Shown here piece after piece: positions 40,530-52,872 of a DNA stretch of 64,000 nt (its first letter is position 1; the number at the start of each line of letters is the position of its first letter). The notes under the pieces are model-generated. The model was not told the origin of the DNA. It did no database searches and worked only from the letters and a program-made list of their open reading frames with translations. This DNA is from Ceriagrion tenellum (Eukaryota > Arthropoda > Insecta > Odonata > Coenagrionidae): assembly GCA_963169105.1 (NCBI GenBank), contig OY720633.1, positions 146,031,200-146,095,199 of the forward strand, given 5' to 3'. A program made the translations under genes and the position numbers.

Positions 40530-43062
40530 GAGGAATACTGCCCATTTCGCAATCCTGACAGAATACATTACCGCCAGCTGAGCATCAACTATCGGCGCAT
40601 ACATGGGTGATGTGTTTAAGTGCGTTTATACCTCAAAGGTGGGCGTGTGGATTGTGATCGAGGGGGATAATGAGGAAAAAGTTGAAAAACACAGGAGAAG
40701 ACAACCAGCTATCCTTAACAATCTAAATGCATTACCGTCTCCCATTAAGAAGAACTTGACATGGCCACAATTCCACTGGTTTCAGATGCCAAAATCAGGT
40801 CAAAGATACTTAGTTCTACGTATAAAGTTGTCGACGAGTCGAGACGACGAGTTTTCAAGTTTGGCTACTTCGTAAAAAATAAATAATGAAGTTACTTCAC
40901 CCTCAATGATGCAAGAAAAACGAAACTACTAATTCATGAGCACAAGCCAAGCACCGCACACTTTCGATAAGACAGGAAGACTTCCCATTTTGGCATGGTG
41001 ACAATACAGCTAGAAGCGAAATGATAACACTTTGCAACACTTGAACGTCCGTTTCGAAAGCTATCGGGCCAAGGTGAAAAAGAGACAGTGCAAAAAGGTT
41101 GATGAACTGAGGAGTTCAAATAATCAGTAAACTTTCACATAGATAAACTTTGGTAAATTAAATCGTTGTCTACAAAAATATGGGGAAAGTGGAAAATACA
41201 AATTACAAATTTATTGAGTTACGTATACAATTTCCTCAAAGTTTAGCCACAAATCACAGCTTTTATTTTTTTACTACACTGGACGGTAGCTTTATTATTG
41301 TCGTCCAGTGCGTAGGAAATAGTAAATTATAATTTATTTCGATACTATCCATCACTAAGCGCCCAGAGAGACAACTATTGACTTACTGTTAATAAAGCAA
41401 GAATAACGGTGTAGCCCAATCACTGATTATGGTAGTACTTAAAATATGGAAGAATTAGCCAGAGCATTAAATTATGTGGACAACAACTATTCGGAGTCTG
41501 AAAATTATCGAATGAAAATCTTTGAAATGATTAGACTAACATCCTGAGCGATTCCGTAAGAAATGTCCACCTTGATTTCAATTATATATTGTGCAAGTTA
41601 TAAAAGCTAACAAAACCATTTCCACAGCATAATTGACGTCCTTTCTTGGCGATAAAATATGTAGTTATGATTACCAGTGAATATGCATTTATCCAGGGAC
41701 TGCCTAAAGAGGGACGAAATTTTCGCCGAAATTGACCAACATGAGTACAAGTGACTCCTTAACACAACTAGTAAAATGGTAATAAACTTGCTGTAGCATT
41801 AAAAAGAACGTAAAGTTTCCAAATTTTCTGATACACTCAATGAAAGGGAAGTATTCTTTAAAAATGAGAAAACTTTAGGCAATTTAATCTCAGCATCACG
41901 CCATAACATCTTAGGAGAACAAAGAATTTCACCGAATAAATCATTAGTGTTTCACATTTCGATCTAAACATGCGGAGGTCCATGAAAAAATTCCATGCCA
42001 TTTTATTACCCCCTCTGCATCCTGTAATCTCAGCGACAAACACCTCAAAGACTCAGATATAAATGACATTGGCAGAGGCATAAGATATTATCTAGCTTAT
42101 CTCTTAAAACGAGAGAGCCCACATAGCGCGTGCTTTCACAAGGAATGAGGAGAGAGAAACATTGAGTCAACCATGAGAGATACACAGGGGACATCCTGCA
42201 TAATGGGTACTTTCCAATCTTAATGGACCAAGAACATATTATACATTTAAAAATAAGCAATATACGCATCCCCTCAAAATAAATATCCTCATTATAAATC
42301 TGAATAACCAAAAATTAAGAAAAAAACTGTCTAGATGGAATAGTTGAAAGGGATGGAACAAAAAATAAATCGCATTGAGAGCCACTGCTATTAATATTGA
42401 CTCACGTCTGCTCACACTCGCGAAAATATTTGACAATTTTTTGATACATTTTCGCAATGGGACTGACCTTTGATTCAGCGTGAGAAAACAGTTCGACGCC
42501 CTTAATTCGGCAAAAACATTGACAAACATGTTGCTAAATCAGACAAATATAAATCATTTATTTTCACTGGATGCCACAAATACCAACCATTAATACCTTG
42601 CCGCCATCAGCTTTAGACTATTGGTCGTATATTTGAACGCCCAATACCGATAACGATTATAAATTCGATGCCAGCCCTGATTGGCATGGAACAAGGGCGA
42701 CGCCATGGGCAAATCTTCTTCTGACATGCAAAGCAATTCCTTATTCTATTTTTGGACAACTGGATTCAAGCCTATTTTAAAACCTTTCAGGTGCCTGAGG
42801 CTCAACCACAGTCTCGCATCACTCCTAAAGCGAAATACTTCTTCCCACTGGCATCCCAGCGGAATCCACTTCACTTTCCATGCATCATCAAGTCAAGTTA
42901 ACAGATTAAAATATCCCCCGCGATCACAATCCACACGCTCACCTATGAGGTATAAACGTACTTAAACACATCGCCCGAGTATGCGCCGACGCCTCGAAAG
43001 TTGATGCTCAGCTGGCGGTAATGTATTCTGTCAGGACTGCGAAATGGGCAATATTCCTTTCC
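40530..43062. mobile_element. 2.5-kb interval bounded by ~145-bp inverted repeats
   Basis: The arms are 40530-40669 (starting AGAGGAATACTGCCCATTTC) and 42913-43062 (its inverse). They are about 88-90% identical, and the right arm carries a 10-bp insertion (CGAGGCGT-like) near its middle. Conserved blocks include CTGACAGAATACATTACCGC and GTGTGGATTGTGATCG. The interior (~2.2 kb) has no frame I recognise; short frames on both strands look random. Outer ends do not start with a canonical superfamily motif and no clear target duplication is visible. Either a non-autonomous TIR transposon or two opposed copies of a shorter repeat. Confidence 0.65.
41277..41310. repeat. Small hairpin inside the inverted-repeat interval
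   Basis: CACTGGACG (41277-41285) and CGTCCAGTG (41302-41310) form a perfect 9-bp stem with a T-rich loop. Confidence 0.55.
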
Positions 43063-44195
43063 ATGCCAAAGATATTTGCTATGAAGTACAAGTTGAAAAG
43101 TTCACTAACCGTAGGTCACCCAATATCCCAGAGTAAATATATTGCAAATAGCAGCTAGCTGTTTATTGGACGATGGACCTCATGTTTTCCCAGCAAAAAG
43201 TGCCATTTGTTCCTTAAAAACGCCGCAAAACTTAAAGGAAGTAATTAAACCGAAGAGAAACTTAATCCTTTAAAGGAATTTTTCACCTTTGACTTAATCT
43301 TCAATAAATCCATTTAAGCCATTCAAAGTAGATTATAGCATTTACACTGATTGTATTCTATCCAAACGACTGGATGCTGTAGAACAGGCAGCATGTGCGT
43401 CACTTCATTGAAATGGAAATAAACCTCTTCGGTCAAGCATTAATAAATCACAATTCATTTCAAAAACCCATTACTCAAGTCACCTTTCTTCGAATCATTT
43501 GCTGTTTCCTCACTCCGCCCAGAGCGAAATGAATTATACTCATTTTACACACATTCAACCGCGTAAAGAAAAAAAATGGCCATCACTGAAGTCAACATTT
43601 TTTCCTACTAGTTTGAATGTTCCATACGCGTGAAAATAGACGCAGAAACGAAAACAGTCGATAAAGTTCACTGACGTGAAGGAAATTTGGTCAAGGTGAT
43701 TGAAGTCGTTCACCTTTTACGAATCGGCGATTGGTCAAGTGTTTGGACTCCCGTTTTATGGTCACGAAATCAGCTGATTAACTAAGAAAAGGATATGACT
43801 TGCAAGAGAAACGCAGGATAGAGTCAAGTAGCGAGACCGAGGTCCGGACACACTACGGAAAAGTGGAGATGGCATCGCGACCTCTTTGGCAACCTCTTGC
43901 AGAACGGCAACAACAACCTGAAATACGACAACTACTCTACTTCCAGGGCGCAAGGCTGCATATCTGGTGAAATAGTCGTAACCAAAGAGCGGGGAGTCAA
44001 AAACTTGCCAGATCACCCTGCGGGCAGAACGAGTATTTACTCCGAAGGCAACAAAATCAAACCAACACATTAATTGCATCCGCGCACACATTACGGTCAG
44101 GAGTCGATCGAAGGCGTGGCTCCTGCTGCAGGTCAACATCACGGTACAGAAAAAAAACGTAATGAGCGTTTTACATGTGAGTAAAAATGAAGAAT
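43063..44195. other. Spacer with one unrecognised 158-codon frame
   Basis: A minus-strand frame of 158 codons (43762-44238) is long for this base composition and overlaps the ribozyme-like motif at its upstream end. Its translation contains hydrophobic and Arg/Val-rich stretches but no motif I know. It may be chance or a decayed part of the neighbouring Penelope-like element. Confidence 0.3.
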
Positions 44196-44199
44196 GAAT

Positions 44200-44311
44200 A
44201 ATACTCGATGTTGTACCGACCACTTTTTTAATTCTCAACTTTACGACACGCGTTTCGGCACTTCATTTGGCCATCTTCAGGGACAGTGTGGACAGTTTAA
44301 CATCGAGTATT
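44200..44311 (-). ncRNA. Hammerhead-ribozyme-like motif of a Penelope-like element
   Basis: On the minus strand the order is CTGAAGA (complement of 44274-44280), a short helix GGC...GCC, GAAAC (complement of 44252-44256), and then GCGTGTC, where cleavage would follow the final C. This is the hammerhead core order CUGANGA - stem II - GAAA - short stem III - UH described for Penelope-like retroelements. The plus-strand wording ACGCGTTTCGGC...CATCTTCAG is the familiar form in arthropod genomes. Perfect 13-bp inverted repeats (AATACTCGATGTT, 44200-44212 and 44299-44311) enclose the core. Pairing next to the core in stem I is poor, so activity is doubtful. No Penelope RT or GIY-YIG frame is present nearby. 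Confidence 0.55.
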
Positions 44312-44399
44312 TTTTCTTTTCGATAATGCAGTTCCATAACATCTCGCAAGAAACTGTTGGCTTCATTGAAAATAAATAAATTCAAGCATAGAGCTCTTC

Positions 44400-45550
44400 C
44401 AAGCTGCGGGAAACAGGAGAACCGCACAGGTCCACCAGTTCAATCACGCCAACTTTCCCAACCTATCGCCAACTCTTCCCGGGAGGCACATTAATCGCAA
44501 ATAATAAAACGCTTCCATTAAAGAGCTCTCGCGTACCTGCGATTCAAACTCTCCATCAAGTTTTTAAAATCATTTTTCTTTCGACATCGTGATCGTGTTT
44601 CGACACGAAAGCCTTCGCGCTCAAATACCTTCACTTGTTTAGTCCCGCGGAGCGTGAAAACGTTGTCTCTCCCGGCTTTTATCTCTGCCTCCTCCTGCTT
44701 GCGAGCACTTGCGCACACCCGAACAGCTGACTCGGACGCCGCAACCTCTTGTCCCTTCACTGCACGCTGCGAACACAACGGGCAGAAACTTGTCTCCTCG
44801 TTTACGCCTCCTTGCTCTCGTCTCGTCCACTGAAAACTAGCCGCTCCAACCTCACGAAACCAAACACGAAAAGGTGCGAGGGGAAGAAGAACACAATTTC
44901 TTGCCGGTGTTTGGCCACGGAAGGAGACACTGAGATGAGACACTAGAAGACGATACGATCCAACGACCAGAGTAGAACGAGAATGATCGGCCTAGGACGG
45001 CGTAAATCGAGAGAAAAACCGCGTAACTCAAAGGAAAGAAAAACGGAAGACAAGAATCGACCACGTCGCGCGGGGCGACCAAAGGAGGAAGAAGCGTCCG
45101 ACCGGCTGATCGTCGGGACATTCAGTGACGAAGGCACGGCAAAGGAGGTCCAGGAAGCGCTCAAGAATGATTCAGAGATGTTGAGGAAAAAAAACCTCTC
45201 CTTATCGCCCGGCAGAGTCAGGCCGCCATCCCGTGACGTATAGCCGCAAGGGGGAGGAAGAGGGAGGGAGGAAGACGGGGGAAGGCGAGTGAGGGGGAAC
45301 GAGGGGAGGGGGATGGGAGGGTAGGAGAGTAACGGTGGGGAGGCTGGAAGGGAGGTGAAGTCCGAAAGGATCAAAAGTGAACGTTACACTGAGAATGTTT
45401 TCGCAAAGGACGCAACGGACGAGGCATATTGCGTAAACCGTCTCGATGCAGCGAGTGTGAGGAAAGCCGTTTCTAGAGAGCGGCGGACGGCAAAGAGGCG
45501 AATAAAACTTCACGAGCTCTCAGGGAATTACACTCCGGAGGAGCATTCTT
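44400..45550. promoter_or_regulatory. Large CpG island (~1.1 kb)
   Basis: One of the two longest CpG-rich islands in the window. The left half is C-rich on plus (CCTCCTGCTTGCGAG). The right half (45240-45350) is a nearly uninterrupted G/A-rich tract (GGGAGGGAGGAAG). Open frames of 141 and 143 codons on minus and 86 on plus overlap and show no domain. The strand asymmetry and size fit a promoter region of an unseen gene or a non-coding first exon, but no splice donor or start can be fixed. Confidence 0.35.
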
Positions 45551-45559
45551 AAAGTCGAA

Positions 45560-46055
45560 TCTCGACGGGCACTAAGTTGCGATGTCACAGCCTCGACAAA
45601 ATCATAATTGTTCACGCAACAATCGACATATTTCGAGGTCATAACGCCAAGTTTTAGCCATTCGCGAGGCTCGAAAGCTTGGTCTTTTCCGAATAGAACC
45701 TCAAGTTTCCGCAAAGGAAAACGTGCGATTGAAGACAACCGAATAACGAACAAAATTATGATTTTCGAGTAACTCTTACTCAGTTTCCACCATGGAATAC
45801 GTGAGATTAGAGACAACAACCGAATTACGAACGCAATAATGATCTTAGAGTAACTCTATTTCGTTTACGGATAATTCCCAGCACTCCCGGGAGAAGTTGG
45901 AATACAAGCAAACCGACATGCGCTGATTTCTGATGGGTGCTTGATACGTTCATCATCTCCTCAAGACTTTCATATGCTCAAGCCGGCACTTTCTCCAAAT
46001 TATCATTGAAAGAGAAAAGAAGAGGCAATAATAGTTAGTAAATGATCTTGACACT
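45560..46055. other. Spacer, nothing recognised
   Basis: AT-rich. A near-repeat of GAGTAACTCT...ATACGTGAGATTAGAGACAACA-like sequence around 45730 and 45800 suggests a weak local duplication. Confidence 0.3.
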
Positions 46056-46059
46056 TTTA

Positions 46060-46240
46060 TCGGAAACTTTGGTATTAGAACCAGGCTGATAATGCATTGT
46101 GACTGCAACTCATAAATCGCGGGTTCGAATCCTAACTCAAGGATGAATATTAAGTTTGCCTACGGTAATACGGAGTGATATGACCTAAATAGGAGGCGCA
46201 TCGAGAGAAAAAAGTCGAATTCCCCTTAATTAAATAACAC
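46060..46240 (+). repeat. tRNA-derived SINE-like element
   Basis: A consensus-like B box (GGTTCGAATCC, 46122-46132) is preceded by GGCTGATAATGCATTGTG, a near A box, and an anticodon-arm-like CTGCAACTCATAAATCG. The tail from 46140 on is not tRNA-like and runs into AT-rich DNA. The lack of a paired acceptor stem argues against a live tRNA gene. The body family is unknown. Confidence 0.55.
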
Positions 46241-46244
46241 TATC

Positions 46245-47830
46245 GACATAAGTGAAAAAATGCGCATTTTCACGAGAAAAGAGCTCCAAAGATTTCGAGT
46301 CCGGTTGCCATGTTTCGCAAGGTACAATATGCTCAAGGAATCACTCGCCAGTCAATTCAGGCGTTGCTTGAGTTCGTATAACGGCGAATAGGAAGCGATA
46401 CGTAGGCAAGTAGACAATAAATTTGCCACAAAGCTACACGACCTACATAGCCATTTATGACACTGGGTTGTTTAATCAATTAGCGCCAACGGCTCACAGT
46501 GGCCTTAGGCCTTCAGAGAACAAGAAAACGATATCCGTATCTTAAGATCTCGATCAAATGGATGAGCAAGAACAGAAATAAAACGTTCACCTTGTTAACG
46601 AAATAATTATAATACTGACTGCCCCATCCTTAAAATAACTAACGTGTACAAAAACGTCCAAGGACATTATTGAGAAAACATATGGTAACATTTTCTAAAT
46701 ATAAAAAAATAATGGAAGCGGAGAACCCTTAAGAACGAGAACACACAAACAATTGGCGAAGCAAAGTTCGAACAAGAAAGTGAGTGTCACTCCAACGAGA
46801 GACATCGCCGCGACGCGGCATTGGCCCCGTTTTGTTCCGCGCCGAGTATTTTCGCGAGAAAAAAATTTTGGCGCGATAAATTACTGCTGATCTCCTTCGC
46901 GTTACCTTCTCCAGAATGAAAACATGCCACAAAAAGATCAAAATTCGTGTTTACAGAGAGCAAAAGACGCTTATATTTTATTCACATAAGAAATATGGAA
47001 TACTATGGCAAATAAACGCGGGTGGGTAAGAAGATAGGTTAGATAAACATTTGGACAATGAGTGAAAATAGTAATTCAAACCAGAAAGAGTGGGAAATAT
47101 TAATATTACTCTTACTACTGGGTTCTTGACTAGCGAAACATTTTACCGCTTAATGGGATCGTGAGAACAAAGAGTTTAAACGCGCAAAAGCTTAACATAA
47201 TTTACAGCAGTCATCATGTCAAAAAATAAAGAGAAAATGTATACCTACTGACTTCAATTAAACCTTCAAGGAGTAACATTGTTTTCCATAATAAAATTAA
47301 ATGAATCGATAAATACCGATCGAAGAGTAAACGAATCGATAAATATGATAAATAGAAAATTTATATTTACCAGCCCTTCTCCATATGATCCGTTAGAGAT
47401 GGGCGTAAGCAAGAACGAGGAAGGTATGAGAGAGAAGTTCAAGCATTGGAAGAGGCTTGATTAAAAGGAGGTTTCGAAAGTAGCAAGCGTTTAAACCCAA
47501 GGTTTAGCAACAAATATTAGTCACATAAATCGATTGGAATTTAAGAGATGCAGCCAGAGATAATCTGCATTAACTTTCATCGCAATCAATATCTCTCACT
47601 TAGATGGAGAAATGAAACAGCTGCTAGAAACGCACATTCGGTTTTATCGGTGATTTCCAAGCTGTAAACACAGGACAGTCAGGACAGTAAACAAGTCAGT
47701 TGCTCAATTGAAGAGCTTCTTGAGGACAGATTACGCCACTCGAAGTGGAAACTAAAATATAGAAATCGGAATATTTGCTCAAATAGCTTTTCTCCCGCCA
47801 TTGCCCGAAGTGATATCAGAAATAGTAAGC
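46245..47830. other. Spacer, nothing firm
   Basis: AT-rich. A small CpG-dense spot at 46805-46885 includes TTTTGGCGCG and TTTTCGCGAG, which resemble E2F sites, but they are isolated and no gene start is evident. Confidence 0.3.
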
Positions 47831-47836
47831 GGTCAC

Positions 47837-48299
47837 GCGCGTTTCTGAGAATAGGAACCAAACATTGAGATAGGATTTTCAAAGAGACTCAAGACAGTTT
47901 AGTTCAAGCCTGGTGAGATTGGGGCGGGATGTAAAAAATTCACAACACAAGCCAATACACGACCTCCTAATTCATTACAATATTAATTGAGCCCTAAAAC
48001 TCAATATATATTTTCAATGATACTATAATCATTCAATAAATATACATAAAAAAACAAAAAAGAATTTTCGGAAGCGCGTTTCTGAGAATAGGAACCAAAC
48101 ATTGAGATAGGATTTTCAAAGAGACTCTTGACAGTTTAGTCCAAGCCTGGTGAGATTGGGGTGGGATGTAAAAAATTCAGAACACAAGCCAATACACGAC
48201 CTCCTAATTCATTACAATATTAATTGAGCCCTAAAACTCAACATATATTTTCAATGATACTATAATCATTCAATAAATACACATAAAAATACAAAAAAG
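47837..48299. repeat. Tandem duplication of a ~226-bp unit
   Basis: Copies 47837-48062 and 48074-48299 start GCGCGTTTCTGAGAATAGG and end ACAAAAAAG. They are separated by an 11-base spacer (AATTTTCGGAA) and differ at fewer than ten positions. The unit includes AATTGAGCCCTAAAACTCAA, an imperfect palindrome, and ends in an A-rich tail. It may be a recent segmental tandem duplication or two copies of a short retroposon in tandem. Confidence 0.85.
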
Positions 48300-51200
48300 G
48301 CACCACGAGAAAAAACGGGTCCAACGCTCACAGTGTGATCTCATAAAAGCCGTCACTAATTCAATCAGCTCTAACAGTGGCGCACAGTTCAAGGTAATTT
48401 ATAGAAAATCAACTCGCACGGCTTGAAAATCTTCTTCTATCAGATAGGTACATGATGAGATGAGATCATCACGACATGTGTCTATGGGCATGTATGCGTG
48501 AGTAGGACAAAAATTATGATGATACCGACGTGGTAGCCAAAATTCTTCCTTAGCAAATCTATTCTAAACAATTAATTACTACGTACATTAATAACTTGGT
48601 AAAAATATAAAAAAACTCTTTTTTCTGGTGGATTACATTAGGATATACAGAAATTAAGCCCAGACCCACGGAAGTATTAGGATGGAGTTTTTCAACCACA
48701 AAGCCTAACAACCAGCGCGAAGAAATATATCAGTAACTCGGGAGTAAAATTTGTTTTACGGAAAAAATTTGAAAGGATCAATGCAAACGTACAGACATAT
48801 TATACAAACAACATTCAAACGAAGTAGGATTAGAACATCCGTCTACACGTGCAACAAATGGATTTCAAGTTTCAAGTGTGTATACGAACTTTCAGCTCAC
48901 GTTTCTCACCTAAAGTGCCTAAATAAATGTTTGGAAGCCGCACACGAGCACTTGGAAGGGAAGAAAGTGATTCTCCCTACGACTGTATATCTTAAGCATC
49001 ATTCTGTGAAAGATTCTTCGCCTGAAATTTTTATTAAGCTCGTTGTCCTGAAATTGAAGCTCGTAACTCGAAAATTGGCTTCCATGAACTGCCAAAGAAA
49101 TAAATCAACGCAGGCACTCCGAAAAAAAAGTGCCTTCCAGAGAATGTTTTCACCACATATTACAATTACCGTCATAGTCACTTAATAATGTTGATTCACA
49201 CAAAACCGAGGCACGGGAACTCTTAATATCCGTGAATGACTCAAGAGCTATAGTCATAAATTCATTGCTCAGATTTTTATAACCTAATTGCCAAGGTCCA
49301 ATGGTGAATCTCAAAGGATGATTAACAATGGTTATTTCATCTTCCGAACAAGGAACATTACAACTCATAAAATCTGCTTAATCGTGACAAAGCAATACCT
49401 TTTAAAATTAATCAATCACATAAAGGGATTTATCACGAAACCATCAGGATTTTGTTTTGAACATTGTGCTTTCCACAAAACAAGGATGATCGTAAAAATA
49501 AGTGCACCTGAGTCATTCACCATATGTTAGTCCCAATCAATTACAATTACTAATGCAATTGTCTACTATTTTGCTTCAGCTGAGTATAAAACACGACAGA
49601 TCATACCACAAATGAATTTTACTTTATACGAGAATGAAAATATCGAGTGTAAATTGAGTGGCAATACAAACAGAATACTAACTTAATTCATCCGCAGAGC
49701 AAAAAGGTCCACATCAAGTTCCTTCATTTTTCTCATTCATTTGACACCATTATAGGCTATGAGAATATCCTAATTTATAGAAGAAACATGGATACTGTAT
49801 GGTACGGTGAAGTATTAAGGCGGGCTACAAAATATTTAGCGACATTTTTCGATTAAATACTTTCGTCTAAACGACATAGAAGACGTAAAATAAGCATCGA
49901 AAGACTTCAAAAATTCTCTGCTGCCAGAACCTCACCTAGAAAAGCTGTTTTTATAGCAAGTACCCGATTAAACAATAAACCTAAAATTTTGAATGCGATC
50001 CTTTCCGTCATTTATAATTCTCAAAGCCTACTTAAATACGCTCACTTACGGAAATTCGTTCGATTACAAGTTAAATAAGAGAAACATCAAGGACTGCATA
50101 GAGAATCCTCATCTCCATCCAGTGTTTTTATCGCATGGACTAATTCTAAATCGAGGCACGGCTTGAATCTCGGGTAGCTGCGCCGCCTCACAGACTGGTT
50201 CTCCGATAGACACACTTCCGTCTTGAGGTTTTCGTAAGCCCCGGCTTCGAGAAAGTTGACCATGGAAAAAAACGACGTCGCGTGTTCTGGCCGCCTACTC
50301 GAAGCGAGCCTCTTGATAGGCTGACGCGGGATCTCGCCACCCCGAAACATATTCGTCCTCGCACGTAAAATAAAAAAAGGACGCGATGTAGGCGCCAATG
50401 TCATGAGATGGTCCGATGTTCCACATAGCTTCCGTCATAACAAATCGAGGGAGTGTCAAGGTAACAAACAGTACGTCACATGCACCAATCGTAAGCGACC
50501 TAGCAAGCGGATTCACGTCATTGTCATGAGTACGCAACATAATACAGAAAAACGTAACTATATTATCGATAGCACACACCATAACGGCAATACCATGATT
50601 GTAGTAGCGATAATACCTCTATGATATGATTACCCACATCACTTAAACAAATCGAGAAATACACCTTATCTACCATAAAAAGGCAATGTGTACGTATATA
50701 CGTGTGATTCAGCGGCTAGGCGTAATATTTCAGACGTGCGCCTTAACGTGTTAAGCGAGATGCCATGCACGTTCTGCACCAACCAACACATGGCGCGGGC
50801 GTGAGCATTTTTCAACATAAACGCATCATTTTTCAACAAAATAAATACATTTTAATAACTCTAACGAACTGTCAAGGATATTTTAAAGTTATTTCCTTAT
50901 AACTGACAAGCCCTGCATTAACTTTTTAAGTTCTGAATAACAACTCCACCTGGTACACCCAAAGTGTGGCATACAATGAAATCATTTAAATTTAGGCATT
51001 ATACGTTATAAAATTATAACATTGTCACATCCATGATTTTGATAAAAAATAAAAAGCACACATTTATTTCTATTAAAGTATTTACTTTATTCATTATTTT
51101 TGGTTATTTCGCCAATATTTTAGCTGTTTCGGCAGGCTTTTCAACTAGTGCAAAATAAGAAACAATTACTGATGTGAGTTGAACGACACAAAAAATGAAA

Positions 51201-51945
51201 AATTCTAGTTTCGAATACAACAAACAGATGATGCTCTACCTGAAGATGACGTTATTAAGTTCTCTTCACACTTAGGATCATTACTTCTCGCAAGATAGAA
51301 AGAAAATGCATTCAAAACATCTCAGCCAGCACAACTAAATTCTACGCCCCTCATTTTAGGAAGAGGGGACTTCAGTATTGAGATAGGTATATGGTAGTTT
51401 TTAAAAGAGAGGCCACCTACTCGAGGTGATTTGCGTAATTATTGATATCTTGATAGGTTGGAAAGGGGAAAAAATTATTTAGGGAATGGAGAAACGATGG
51501 GGAGAAACCCGACGCAGGTCTCCTCTCAGCGAAAGGCGACAAGGAGTCAACAGTTTTACGTTACAACCGATGGAAAGTGTACTTGAAGTGCGCCCCAGAA
51601 GCCACCCAAAGAAGGGACCGTGATTCGACTGAAAACCTTCCATCGCCACGCGACGATTCTTAAAATCATTACTAAAAAACTCGGAAATTAAACATTCATT
51701 TCAAGGTAGAATAAGATTCTAGGACTAGGGATAACATTACATGAGCTGCGGTTATATTATTCAAAAAACCCCTTTCGCTAAAGATCCGGACACTGAATTT
51801 CCAACAACACTAACTTAAGGGCCCATTGGTAACTCTATGCAAAACAATCACATGCAATCATTATCATTTTTGAAGAAATAACACTAGAGCTGGACACCCG
51901 TAAAGGTGCGCATCACTGCACGCCCCATTGAAAATAAATGTTTCG
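48300..51945. other. Spacer with one unrecognised 144-codon frame
   Basis: A plus frame of 144 codons (48751-49185) has a fairly balanced, Lys/Leu/His-rich composition and several Cys and His residues (for example KCLNKCLEAAHEHLEGKK). It matches no family I can name and has no promoter or splice context. The rest of the stretch, including a modest CpG patch near 50.1-50.4 kb, shows nothing supported. Confidence 0.3.
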
Positions 51946-52357
51946 ATATACCAGTAGTGGCATTTTGAGGCGTCTAATTCAGTTGCGCCCGCCGCCATCT
52001 TGCTTCTCCCCTAGCTCTCCGCTCTTCCCCATGCCTCCGGCGTCGTTGCGGGTGCGAATGGGGGTGGGAGTTGAATCGTGAAAGGAAACATGTCGTAGTG
52101 ACGTTTTTAGAGCGTTTTTCAATTTTATTTCTAAGCTATGGATACATAATATTATTATTTTATTTTGTTTACATTTAATTTAGCAGCATACAGTAACAAT
52201 AATGTAAGGTCATAGCTGGGTACGTTTTCCAGGATCAAATTCCGTAATTTGGCGCAATGTTTTACCGCGCATGCGAATTTCTCCGTCTGGTGACAACCGA
52301 GATTGCACTTCAGTGCAATCTCGATTGTCAGCACATCAATGATCATTTCATCCCGCT

Positions 52358-52738
52358 ATGGATACCATCGTAAGATTTGTACGTGAAAGAGAAATCGGAA
52401 AATTAATATTGAAAATGCGAGTTTCCAGGCAAAACAACGTACAGGCGTCAAGTAAAGAGGTTCTTAGGCAGCATCGGCAGTATTGCGCAGAGGAGACGTC
52501 GGGTGAGAAAAGGAAGGCTAAAGTGAGTATTTGGCAACCCCCAGCCAAGAAGAGGAAGCTGTTAAAACAGAAGAGCGAATTGGACGAGCTATGCAGGTAT
52601 CTTGAAGAAAAACTTCTCGAAAATGAAGATAGATCATAAAAACTTTCATCGTTAGTTAATGAAATAGCGGAACTGTTTGAAATAATAATTCCGCCAAATG
52701 TCAATGTACACGTTGGTATAAACTTTGAGATTGATTGA
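52358..52738 (+). CDS. Small basic, probably coiled-coil ORF of the TIR element (one in-frame stop)
   Basis: The frame opens with MDTIVRFVREREIGKLI and runs 93 codons to a TAA at 52637. It then stays open in the same frame for 32 more codons (KLSSLVNEIAELFEIIIPP...FEID) to a TGA at 52738. It contains a Lys/Arg-rich cluster, PPAKKRKLLKQK, that looks like a nuclear localisation signal. This is followed by a Glu/Leu-rich stretch (ELDELCRYLEEKLLENED) of coiled-coil character that continues beyond the stop. No DDE triad, zinc finger or helix-turn-helix is visible. It could be the N-terminal DNA-binding or accessory part of a transposase, or a captured host exon. The in-frame stop suggests recent decay or readthrough. 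Function unknown. Confidence 0.5.
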
Positions 52739-52872
52739 ATTTTACAAGATTTGCTATTGACTGCGAGCAGATGTTTACGGTTGGGTTTTTTGAACAGAAA
52801 TGAGAGTACTGAGAATTAAAATATATATTCCTTGTTGGCGCGAACTTTCATCATAAATCATTTCACCTCGCG

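Noticed and set aside
46805..46885. E2F-type promoter sites
   Set aside because: Two short CG-rich matches without a CpG island, conserved spacing or any gene start nearby.
48751..49185. 144-codon plus frame with Cys/His residues
   Set aside because: The Cys and His spacing fits no zinc-finger pattern and I recognise no family; kept only as a note in the spacer entry.
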